From Astragalus membranaceus (taxonomy: Eukaryota; Streptophyta; Magnoliopsida; Fabales; Fabaceae), in NCBI GenBank assembly GCA_039519185.1, contig CM076848.1, forward strand, positions 187,610,628 to 187,674,627: a DNA stretch of 64,000 nt. The letters are read 5' to 3'. The notes under the pieces are model-generated. The model did not search any database. It was given only the letters and a program-made list of their open reading frames with translations, and was not told where the DNA came from. Numbering within the stretch: the stretch's first letter is position 1; the number at the start of each line of letters is the position of its first letter. Positions 22,617 through 32,804 of the stretch are shown here, in pieces. Made by a program: the position numbers and the translations under genes.

Positions 22617-22683
<67 letters not shown>
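22611..22683. repeat. (TA)n microsatellite
   Basis: About 36 TA dinucleotides, following directly on the second 68-bp unit, which itself ends in 'tatata'. Open frames of Tyr-Ile repeats here are artefacts. Confidence 0.95.
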
Positions 22684-22687
<4 letters not shown>

Positions 22688-23050
22688 TATGAAATTCCTT
22701 CTCTTGTGAAATACTTTGGGAAAATGGTAAGTGAGTGAGAATGTAAAAAATTGACAAAGTGAGAGGTAGGCCTAACTCCAAGTTGTAACCTACTTATCCA
22801 AATTTTACCCACCCTTACCTAAGCCCCAATATAACCTTAAAAGTCCTCAAATAGTGTGTGTGAAATTCATGTGTATTGATTGGTATAGCACTTGTTCAAG
22901 CCTATGAAACGATGATGCAGGTATTGTGAATTGAGCGAACACCCAAAAACACCTCAAAGAGCGAAACAGTAGTGAGATGTGTGAAAAAGAGAGGACTTGA
23001 GATTGCTTGCCTGTTTATGATCCCGTATTTTCCAATTCAATTGCTTTGTC

Positions 23051-26000
23051 AGCTGTCAACATCATCAAATTAGTGATCAATTACTCATCCAATATTTCTA
23101 TAAAGGTCTTCTTCCTAGGGATAGAAGTATGGTGGATGCTGCTTCTGGTGGTGCTTTGGTAGACAAAACTCATGCTGCTGCAAGAAATCTAATTGAAAAT
23201 ATGGCAGCCAATGCACAACAGTTTGGCACTAGAATGGACATTCAAACTAAGGAAATCCATGCAATGCAGTCTTCTCCTACTGACCACCAAAGAATGGAGA
23301 ACAGATTGGAGGAACTTACTTCGTTGGTGAGGCAATTAGCAATTGGGCAACAACAAAACCAAAATATAGCCAAGTTGTGTGGAATTTGTACATCACCAGA
23401 ACATTTCACTGATGCGTGCCCAACACTGCAAGAAACATCATCCATTGATCTAGAGCAAGCTACAATTAATGGTGTTTTTTCTGGTAATCAACAAAAATAC
23501 GATCCATTCTCCAATACCTACAATCCGAGTTGGAGAGACCATCCAAATTTAAGATATGGAAATGCCACACAACCAATGCAGCAACCTTCTAGACCCATAT
23601 CGCAGCAACAATGGAGACCACCATTTCAACAACATAGACCACAATTTCAGCAGCAACAGCCAGTCCAACAACCAACTACCACTTCTGCTAAATCCAATTT
23701 AGAGGATTTGGTGAAACAATTGGCTTAGAATAACATCCAGATGGCTCAAAATAACACGCAGTTTCAACAAAGGACATAGACCACCCTTCAAAATTTGCAA
23801 ACGCAGATAGGGCAATTGGCTAGCTCTATTACTCTGTTGCAGTCCCAAGGATCAGGCCAAATACCTTCCCAAACCATTCCAAATCCTAGAGGCAATGTAA
23901 GTGCAATAACTTTGAGGAGTGGTAAGGAAGTCGTAGTGCAAAATCAGCAGAGAAGTTTAGACCAAGAAGGTGAGCAGGAAATTGAAATAACTCCAGAAAA
24001 TTTAGCAAAACAGCATTGTGGCAAGGAGTTAAAGGAAAATTCAGAACAAAGTGAGTGTTTAACGAAGCAAACTGAAGTAGAAATGAAAATTCCTCTTCCT
24101 TTTCCAAATATAAAAACTCAAACAAAGAGAGTGGCTGAAACTGAGTTGGATAAGGAGATTATGGAGACATTTCAGAAGGTTGAAGTGAACATCCCTCTTT
24201 TGGAAGCAATAAAACAAATTCCAAAGTATGCAAAGTTCTTGAAAGAAATGTGCACTCAAAAAAGGAGGTTGAAAGGGAATGAAAAAGTTAGCATGGGAAG
24301 GAACGTTTCTGCATTAATTCAGCCTAACTTGCCTACAAAGTGCAAGGATCCAGATACTTTCACAATCCCTTGCACCATAGGCAACAAGCAGTTCACCCAG
24401 GCAATGTTGGACTTGGGAGCTTCCATAAATGTCATGCCAAAGTCAGTGTACACTTCCTTGCAAATTGGAGAGCTAAAACCCACGGGAATTGTTGTCCAAC
24501 TAGCAAATAGGAGCACCGCTCAACCTATAGGAGTGCTTGAGGATGTATTGGTAAGGGTAAATGATTTAATTTTTCCAGCTGATTTTTATGTGTTGAATAT
24601 GGAAGAAGAATCATCTTCTACCCCTTCCACATTGATCTTAGGTAAACCATTTTTGAAAAATGCTAAAACTAAGATTGATGTGCATTCTGGTACCCTCTCC
24701 ATGGAGTTTGGTGATGATATAATTCAATTCAATATTTTTGATGCAATGAAATATCCTATGGAAGATCATTCTGTTTTTCTGTTAGATATCCTTGACATGA
24801 TGATTGATGAGACGCAAGTTGACTTGTTAGCTGAATTCCCTGAGATTGTAGGGTATACTGATAGCATTGTTTGTCATGATTGTCATGCATGTTCTGAACT
24901 TTTTATTGACAAACAAAATGTGATGTGTGATACATGTGCTGAAATCTCAACATTCTTGTCATGTGATGTTGGTGGTGATTCTAATATTGATTCTATTGTT
25001 GAGTGTGATATTGATTCTTCTACTAAATGTCATGATTATTCTGATTCGGTGGGATATGATGATTCTGTTTTACAAGATTGTGCAGAGATTTCAGGTGATA
25101 TTGGTGTAAATTTAATGGACTTAAACTCTGTTCCAAAATTGGTACCCTCTATCATTCAACCACCTTGCATTGAATTGAAACCCTTGCCTGAGCATCTAAA
25201 ATATGTTTTCTTGGAAGAGAATGAGAAGTTGCCTGTCATAATAGCCAAACATTTGCAACCTGAGCAAGAAAGAAAATTATTGCAAGTCTTGAGGCAACAT
25301 AAAAATGCAATTGGGTGGACACTTGCAGATATTCCTGATATAAGCCCCTCCACTTGTATGCATCGAATTCTTTTGGAAGAAGGGTCAAAACCTGTGAGGC
25401 AACCTCAGGGGAGGCTTAATCCATTGATACTTGATGTTGTAAAGAAAGAGGTGAGCAAGTTGCAACAAGCTGGTATCATTTATCCCATCTTTGATAGTCA
25501 GTGGGTTAGTCCACTGCAAGTGGTTCCAAAGAACACTGGGATGACTGTGGTGGTAAATGATAAAGTTGAATTAGTTCCCACAAGAGTCCAGAATAGTTGG
25601 AGAGTTTGTATTGATTACCGAAAGCTTAACCAGTCCACTCGGAAAGATCACTTTCCTTTACCTTTCATAGATCAGATGTTGGAGAGATTGGCAGGAAAGT
25701 CACATTACTGTTTCCTTGATGGATTCTCAGGCTACTTCCAAATTTGTATAGCCTCTGAAGATCAAGAAAAGATGACTTTCGCGTGTCCGTTCGGAACATT
25801 TGCATACAGGAGGATGCCTTTCGGACTTTGTAATGCTCCAGGTACATTTCAGCGGTGTATGGTGAGTATTTTCTCTAATTTTTGGAACACTGCATGGAGG
25901 TTTTTATGGATGATTTTACAGTATATGGCTCTTCTTTTGATGCATGCTTAGATAGCCTTGCTAGGGTGCTTGCTAGGTGCATTAAGAATCATCTTGTTCT

Positions 26001-28065
26001 TAATTTTGAGAAATGTCATTTCATGGTAGAACATGGTATAGTCTTAGGGCATGTTATTTCTAGTAAAGGCATTTAAGTTGATAAATCCAAAATTGATGTT
26101 ATTGCCTCTTTAACCTACCCCACTTGTATGCGGAAAGTGCGTTCTTTTCTTGGTCATGCAGGGTTTTACAGGCGTTTCATCCAGGATTTTAGTAAAATTG
26201 CTCTTCCATTGTCCAAACTCCTTCAAAAAGAAGTTGATTTTGATTTTGATGATTCTTGCAAGGAAGCTTTTGATCTTTTGAAAAAGCACTGGACCTCTGC
26301 TCCTATCATTCAACCTCCAAATTGGGAATATCCTTTTGAGTTGATGTGGGATGCATCAAATTATGCTGTTGGAGCTATCCTTTCACAACGAGTGGACAAG
26401 AAGCTTCATGTCATATCATATGCCTCCCGTACCTTGGATTCAGCCCAAGCCAACTACACCACCACAGAAAAAGAACTCTTAGCTATTGTTTTTGCCTTGG
26501 ATAAATTTAGATCATATCTATTGGGCACTAAAGTAATTGTTTTCTCTGATCATGCCGCTTTGAAGTTCTTATTGAAGAAGCCCGAGGCAAAGCCTAGATT
26601 AATCCGTTGGATGTTGCTCTTACAAGAGTTTGACCTTGAGATACGAGACAAAAGTGGAGCTGGAAATTTGGTGGCTGATCATCTTAGCCGCATTCCACAA
26701 GAGATGGAGACTTTTCCCATCCGAGAGACCTTTCCTGATGAGCATATTTTACTACTAAGAGGAATGGATCCTTGGTATTCTGATTTGGTTAATTATTTAG
26801 TTGCATCTGAGTTACCTGATTGTCCAAAGCATCGCATTAATAAACTTAAGAGTGAATCTAAATACTACATATGGGATGATCCTCGCTTGTGGAGAATGTG
26901 TGCTGATCAAGTTATTAGACATTGTGTGCCTGATCATGAGTTTCAATCCATTTTGCATTTTTGTCATACTCTTGCGTGTGGTGGTCACTTTGGTCCTACG
27001 CGCACTGCTAGGAAGGTCTTAGATTCTGGCTTGCATTGGCCCGCCTTGTTTCATGATGCACATGCCTACTGTAAGAGTTGTGAACAATGCCAACGAACTG
27101 GTAATATTTCACGTAGGAATGAAATGCCCCAACAACCATTTTTGTTTTGTGAAATATTTGATGTTTGGGGCATTGATTTCATGGGTCCTTTCCCAAATTC
27201 CTTTGGCTATTTTTACATTTTGTTGGCTGTTGATTATGTTTCTAAGTGGGTGGAGGCAAAGGCCACCAGGACGGATGATTCTCGTGTTGTTGTAGATTTT
27301 CTTAGATCTAACATTTTTTGCAGGTTTGGCATTCCAAGGGCCATAATCAGTGACCAAGGTTCTCATTTCTGCAACAAAACCATGGCTGCCTTGTTGAGGA
27401 AATATGGTGTGGTGCATAAAGCCTCAACTCCTTATCATCCCCAAACAAATGGGCAAGCGAAAGTGTCAAATAGGGAGTTGAAGCAAATTTTGGAGAAGAC
27501 AGTTCAACTGAATAGAAAAGATTGGAGTAAGAGACTTGAGGATGGTTTATGGGCTTACAGAACTGCTTTCAAGACACATTTGGGAGTGTCTCCCTATAGG
27601 ATTGTCTTTGGCAAGACGTGCCACTTACCAGTGGAAATTGAGCACAAGTCATATTGGGTTGTAAAACAATGCAAACTTGATTTGAGTCAAGCAGGGTCAC
27701 AAAGAAAACTCCAACTTCAAGAACTTGAGGAGCTTAGGTTGGAGGCATATGAGAACTCTCGAATCTACAAAGAGAAGACCAAAATGTTTCATGATAAGAT
27801 GCTGCGCATAAAGGAGTTCCTAGTTGGCCAAAAAGTTCTTCTCTACAACTCCCGCCTGAAGTTTATGCCTGGTAAGCTTCGTTCTAGATGGATTGGCCCT
27901 TTTATTGTTGTTAATGTTTTTCCTCATTGAGCAGTTGAGATAAAGAGTGAGGCAACCAACAAGGTGTTCAAAGTCAACGGTCATCGCGTCAAGCATTTTT
28001 ATGAGGGAGCTAAAGAAGACACGGTGGAGGAGATCCACCCACAAGAGGCTATCTACCTTGATTGA
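23051..28065 (+). pseudogene. Athila gag 3' part and pol, multiply broken
   Basis: Gag resumes at about 23057 (HHQISDQLLIQYFY), with MVDAASGGALVDKT at 23129. A short Cys/His motif (CGICTSPEHFTDAC) and a Gln-rich region follow. Protease has the Athila-type DLGASINVMP (about 24410); RT has RVCIDYRKLNQ, FLDGFSGYFQI, FACPFGTFAYRRMPFGL and FMDDFTVYG; RNase H has WDASNYAVGAIL and YTTTEKELLA; integrase has H...CE.CQ, WGIDFMGPFP, SDQGSHFCN and STPYHPQTNGQ. Lesions: TAG at 23726-23728 and 23777-23779 (probably once CAG), a one-base frameshift at about 25880 beside the RT active site, TAA at 26074-26076, and TGA at 27928-27930. The last codons reach the natural stop at 28063-28065. This copy cannot make a full polyprotein. 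Confidence 0.92.
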
Positions 28066-29472
28066 TAAGGATGTTTCTTTTCCCTCTCATTTTTATTTTA
28101 CATGTCTCATTTTATTGATTTGTTCCTTACATTGAGGGCAATGTAGAGTTTAAGTGTGGGGGGGAGAAACACATGTTTCATTTATGTTTTTTTTTCTTTC
28201 TTTATTGTTTTTAATATTGTGTTTTCAATGTTTTTGTTATTTTGCTATTGTTTTAACCTTTTGTAGTGCTATTTCAGTTGGTATTTTGAGACTTGTAATT
28301 GCTTGAGTGTGAATCAATTGAAGTTAAAAGAGTCATGGCATAAATGAGTGTCTTGTATCTTTTTGATTTTTGATTTTGACAAGTTTGGTGATTCTACATT
28401 GAATTAATAGATTGACATTGATGGAAACATGCCATGTGAGACTTTGAGCCTCAGAATTTTCTTCATTCTTGTGTGATTTTCATTCATGGATTTTGTTGCT
28501 CTAGAACTTGCTTTGATTCTTGTTGAAGCTACATTTGTACATGCACATTTTAACATGATGAAGGCATTTTTGTTCTCTTTTAGCCACTTAGCCAAATAGC
28601 CAACCTTGCATAATATTTCCTTTGGTTACCCCCTTTGAGCATTAACCAATTTTTGTTTCTAGCTCACTACAAGCCTAAACTGAAAAACCATGTTTTTACC
28701 TTACCTTAGGGAATGTGAGAAAATTGGAGAAACTTTTGAAGTACAATGCAAGGAAGATTGGAAGTGAAACTTTTGAACAAGTGTGGGGGAATGGTTTTGT
28801 TAATCAAGTTTTGAAGAAAAAAAAAAGAAAGCAAAAGAGATAAAAAGTACAGTACAAGGGAAAGTTGAAAGTGTTGAAAAAAAGGGAAAAGAAATAAAAA
28901 GAGAAACAAAAACAAAAAGTAACAAAATTTAAAAAGAGGAGTTATTTAGTGTTGAATGAGTTTTTTTTCATGAGTTTTTCCAATGTTCTTCCATTCTCTT
29001 TGGTACAAACTAGATATTTCCCTTATGTCCCTCATTTTCCTTTTCCTTGGCCACATTACAACCTTGATTAAAGCCCTTCTGATTTTTGTGTGCATGTATA
29101 TGAATGGTAGAGAATGAGAACATGAGCAAGCTTATGGTAGTTCCAATTTTCATGGACTGAATTGAGTGAAACACTTACCATATAAACACTTGAGAGATTG
29201 AGAGTATGACTGTGAGGTTCCATCATTCATCTATGTTTTTCAATGGAATTGCCTTACTTGTTGGATGAAGAAAGAAACAAAATCTTCTTTATTGTTGTGA
29301 TTTCTTGAAACTTTGGCTGCTCTTCTTACTCAAACATTTTGCATTCTTGGAGCATCACTTGAAAGTAGATAGTTGAAGATTGTCTCTTGAGTATATGAAA
29401 CTGAAACCCATGGTCCATAGTTTTTGATTTTGATTTTGCTCGAGACGACCAAAAGCTAAGTGTGGGGGAATT
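28066..29472 (+). other. Athila 3' noncoding region with polypurine tract
   Basis: 1.4 kb without coding potential. A G-rich 'ttaagtgtgggggggaga' lies near 28150, and the likely polypurine tract 'aagtgtgggggaattt' ends at 29473 against the LTR start. The short ORFs here are A/T-rich shadows. Confidence 0.75.
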
Positions 29473-30110
29473 TGATGAACACATATTTTGCATTCTAAAC
29501 AACTCTTATACTTAGTGTGTTAACACAACTTGTGCCTAATTGATGAGCATATAATGCATTTCTTAAGTTTGAGATTATTTTGGGCCTAATTGAATTTTTC
29601 AGTATTATTAACATCTTAACACTGTTTCTGAATTTTGCCCATATCTTTTTATGTAGGTGTCTAAAAATTATGAATCACATATCATTGGAAAGCTAAGATC
29701 AGTATCTACAACTTTCATGAAGGTATCAAGAGAAAATTCGGATTCACAGATGGTCAGAAAAGGGCTGAAAGTCAGAACAGAGGTGTTGTATTAAATTCTG
29801 AACATGTTGTAGTAAATTGGGCCTAACTCTCTCATTTGTGGCCCAAATTGAGCAAACTTTGTGCCCAATTGAAGCTGACTCAAAGGGGCACGTTAGGGAT
29901 TACACAAAATTTCACTAAACCGACTCAGGAAGTGAGAAAAACGGAGAGAAACAGAGACAGGAAAAGAGTGAAAAAAAGAAAAGCTTTTCTCTATTAGCTT
30001 TCTTCATCTTGAGGTTTCTTTTTACTTTCTTTCTTCTTCAACTTTATCTTCCATGGGTTATCTTTTCTCAATGGAGAGCTAAACTTGTAATCAATCCTTG
30101 GGTTTTTGAC
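29473..30110 (+). repeat. Athila 3' LTR, truncated
   Basis: It begins TGATGAAC directly after the polypurine tract. Text such as 'cttttctcaatggagagcta' near 30062 is typical of Athila LTR transcribed parts. The LTR does not reach an end matching CTCGTCA (11676-11682) before the unrelated exon-like sequence at about 30160, so its right side is missing. The edge is approximate. Confidence 0.7.
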
Positions 30111-30173
30111 AATCTGTGACAGTGCAAAATACCTAGAGTTACTTTTACCTTTACCAAGTTACTGCTGCTGATA

Positions 30174-30421
30174 TTACTGATACTGCTGCTGATACCGCTG
30201 CTGCTCAGGCATATACTGGTCCTCAGACATAGAATGCTCATCAAAAGGGTGCCCTTGCTGGCCCTCCTCATAGTGATAGTCTGGGGCCTCCTCCACCTCC
30301 ACCGGCTGCTGTTGTCGGCTACGCCGGGTAGACGCATGTCCCGCCATCCTGTGGCGAGTGCGTGTACTGGGAGCAGATGGCGAGGCCTGAGCCGAGAAAT
30401 CCCCTCGATACCTATTGGACG
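30174..30421 (-). pseudogene. Exon-like fragment, possible plant mobile domain protein tail
   Basis: On the minus strand an acceptor-like run 'gtttgttttttcag' ends at 30422, and an open exon of about 82 codons follows, ending in a TAA at 30174-30176. The peptide is Arg/Ser/Pro-rich then Glu/Gln/Tyr-rich (RQQQPVEVEEAPDYHYEEG ... QYMPEQQRYQQQYQ). This style resembles the disordered tail of plant mobile domain (MAIN-like) proteins, which travel with some transposons; the match is by impression only. It lies directly beside a MULE-like terminus. Confidence 0.35.
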
Positions 30422-30439
30422 CTGAAAAAACAAACAAAT

Positions 30440-30770
30440 TGTTAAACAAAAATAAAACAAAATCGAATCTAGCTATTTCCGATGCGAAATCGGATATAGG
30501 TAAATACGATGGGAAAATCGGATATAGCTAGATCCGACTTACTATTAACGCTGAATCTGAGGAAGATCAGGTGTATGTAGATCCGATGGTAAAACGGATA
30601 TAGCTCTCTGAATGGTAAATCCGATTTTCTCAGAAAACTTTCTGGTCAAACAGATGCAAGTGAAAAATGGTAAATGTTTTGTAAATTTGTATAAATTTTA
30701 AGGGTATTTTCGTCTTTTCGCAGGGTCCATGGGGGTATAATTGAAGATGGTGGGGTACAAAAAAATACCC
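30440..30770 (-). mobile_element. Diverged relative of the 9-bp-TSD MULE family, one end
   Basis: The right end reads 'gtattttcgtcttttcgcag' then 'ggtccatgggggtata', then 'gatggtggggtac' and an A-run ending CCC at 30770. The elements at 31698 and 44323 have matching features at one end ('cgtcttttcgcagggtcggt', 'gatgatgggggta'). Internal 'aaatcgga.ata' units resemble their palindromic cores. No left end or duplication was found. Confidence 0.6.
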
Positions 30771-31688
30771 AAAAAAAGATGTAGGCATACCTGTGTTTTA
30801 CTTTTTTGTTGTTGACAAATCTTATGTTGACAAATCGTAGGGTCCATGAGTAACGCGCACGCCTTTTTTTTCTGGGTTTACGAAAGTTCAGAAGTTTGGT
30901 TCCGAACCCGTCCGGATCCAAAGTACCAAGTCTTATGTATTTACAGACACCTCTCAAATTTCTGAATTTTTAAAGGTTCGAAAATTTGAAATCGAACCAG
31001 TTTAGAATTAAACCGATTCGGAACCAAACTTTCGAACTCGTGTGATTTCACCATATTATTGAATAACTTCATATTTAGAGGGACATATGGAGCTTCAAGA
31101 GGAGGCTGGTTTCTATTGTCTTTTCTCACATACTTCTCCTTCTTTGGGTCTTTCTTACCAAATTGCTCTTCACATCTTGCCCAGACTTATGAGTAAGCAT
31201 GGTAGCACCTACCAACATAAACAAAACTAGATTTGAGTACTACCTATCCCATCACATCATTGTATTGGAATTATTATCATCAATGCAGTACTACCTAACA
31301 ACTGACAGAGCAGTTGATGGATTAAAGTTTCTTAAAAATTCTCCCATCCCTGTGTACACAGCACAATCTTCATTATGCACATCTTTTTATTTTGGACAAA
31401 ATCTTATGCATATCTTTGAAAAAGTAAACTCACTCCTAGTACGGTGCTAAACTATCGAACTTGTTCAGTATTTTAGTACCGTAAGGGTATTAAAATGCAG
31501 TGTGAGGGAGGAGGGGTTTGGAGCGCCTTTTACGTAAGGGTATTTTTGAAATATTTAAGGGTTGGGGCCTTGGGGGTGTCCAATAAGTAAGTAGGGGGTT
31601 GTACGAAGAATGTGCCTAATTTTTTTGATTAACTATTGATCCATAATTTAGACTTGCAATGATAAAAGGCCCATTATTATTACTCACA
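30771..31688. other. Spacer with another 'gggggt' repeat edge
   Basis: No gene seen. At about 31495-31615 the phrases 'gtaagggtatttttgaaata' and 'cttgggggtgtccaataagt' recall the terminal text of the MULE family nearby, but no terminal inverted repeat can be drawn. Confidence 0.45.
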
Positions 31689-31697
31689 TAATTGATA

Positions 31698-32728
31698 GGG
31701 TTTTTTTTAATGTACCCCCATCATCTCCCTATTTACCCCCACATAAAAGTGAAACCCGAAAATACCCCTGCCCAATTTTTAATTCGCTCGGATTTACCTC
31801 CATTTGAGGTAAATCCGCTTTGTTATTTTTAAAGTCGGATTTACCTCATATGGGGGTGCCCAATAGGTAAATCCGATTTCAAAAATAACAAAGCGGATTT
31901 ACCTTAGCTAGAGGTAAATCCGCTTTGTTATTTTGGAAATCGGATTTACCTAGTGGGTACATAAATCCGATTTCCCTAAAAAAAGAGAAAATCGGATTTA
32001 TCCCACCTAAGGTAAATCCGATTTCCCTAAAAAAAGGAAATCGGATTTATCCCACCTAAGGTAAATCCGATTTTGTTATTAAAAAAATTGTTTTTTATTT
32101 AATTTTTTAAAAAAGGTAATAAAATACTACTAAAAATCCGTTAAACAGCCAAAACTAATCCAAAAATTATGAAAACACCACTAAAAATCTAATAAAACCA
32201 AAATAAAGTTATTCTCCCGACGTACAATATCGTCACGTGTTAACGAACTACACACTAAACAGAACCAAAAGATGGTCGAAATTTGTTTTTAAAATTTTAA
32301 CTGATTTATTTATTTATTAATTGGGTTAACAAAGCGGATTTACCCCCACATAAGGTAAATCTGGTTTGGTTATTTTTAAAAGCGGATTTACCTTATATGA
32401 TGGGGTAGATCCGCTTTTAAAAATAACAAATCGGATTTACCCCCACTTAAGGTAAATCCGATTTGTTGTTTTTAAAAGCGGATCTACCCATCTTAAATAA
32501 ATCCGATTTAAATTTTTTAAAATTTTTAGTGGAAATCGGATTTACCTAAATCCGATTTAAATTTTTTAAAATTTTTAGTGGAAATCGGATTTACCTAAAT
32601 CCGATTTCCAAAAAAAAAAATGAAATCAGGATACGTTCGGGATTTTTAAATTTTGTTAAGGGCAATTGCGTCTTTTCGCAGGGTCGGTGGGGGTAGCTGG
32701 GAGATGATGGGGGTAAAAAAAAAATCCC
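31698..32728 (+). mobile_element. Non-autonomous MULE-type element, copy 1
   Basis: 1031 bp flanked by a perfect 9-bp duplication TAATTGATA (31689-31697 and 32729-32737). The ends are inverted: GGGTTTTTTTTAATGTACCC then CCATCATCTCCC on the left, GGGAGATGATGGGGGTA plus an A-run and CCC on the right. The interior is packed with inverted copies of 'aaatcggatttacc', able to fold extensively. No transposase is present. A 9-bp duplication is typical of Mutator-like elements. The right end is 76 bp from the PPR start codon. It is the reverse-complement relative of 44323-45569. Confidence 0.92.
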
Positions 32729-32804
32729 TAATTGATACTATCGGATCTCGATTTTTTGGTTTTAATTTGAAAAATCCAAATCCCTTGATTCGCTGTTTGT
32801 CGCA

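Larger units (their letters stand above)
19629..23051 (+). mobile_element. Non-autonomous Athila-like (LARD) element inside gag
   Basis: The insert starts TGATGAG, carries an LTR-like 5' region (to 20806), an Athila-type PBS (20813-20830), one ORF, and a long 3' noncoding region similar in style to 22240-versus-28600 of the host Athila. Gag ends with agctgt on the left (19623-19628) and resumes with agctgt on the right (23051-23056), consistent with a 5- or 6-bp target duplication. I cannot find a second copy of the 1.2-kb LTR at the right end, so either the 3' LTR was lost precisely or the right boundary is not what it seems. Confidence 0.65.

Noticed and set aside
22523..22812. Tyr-Ile repeat ORFs
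   Set aside because: Direct translation of the (TA)n microsatellite.
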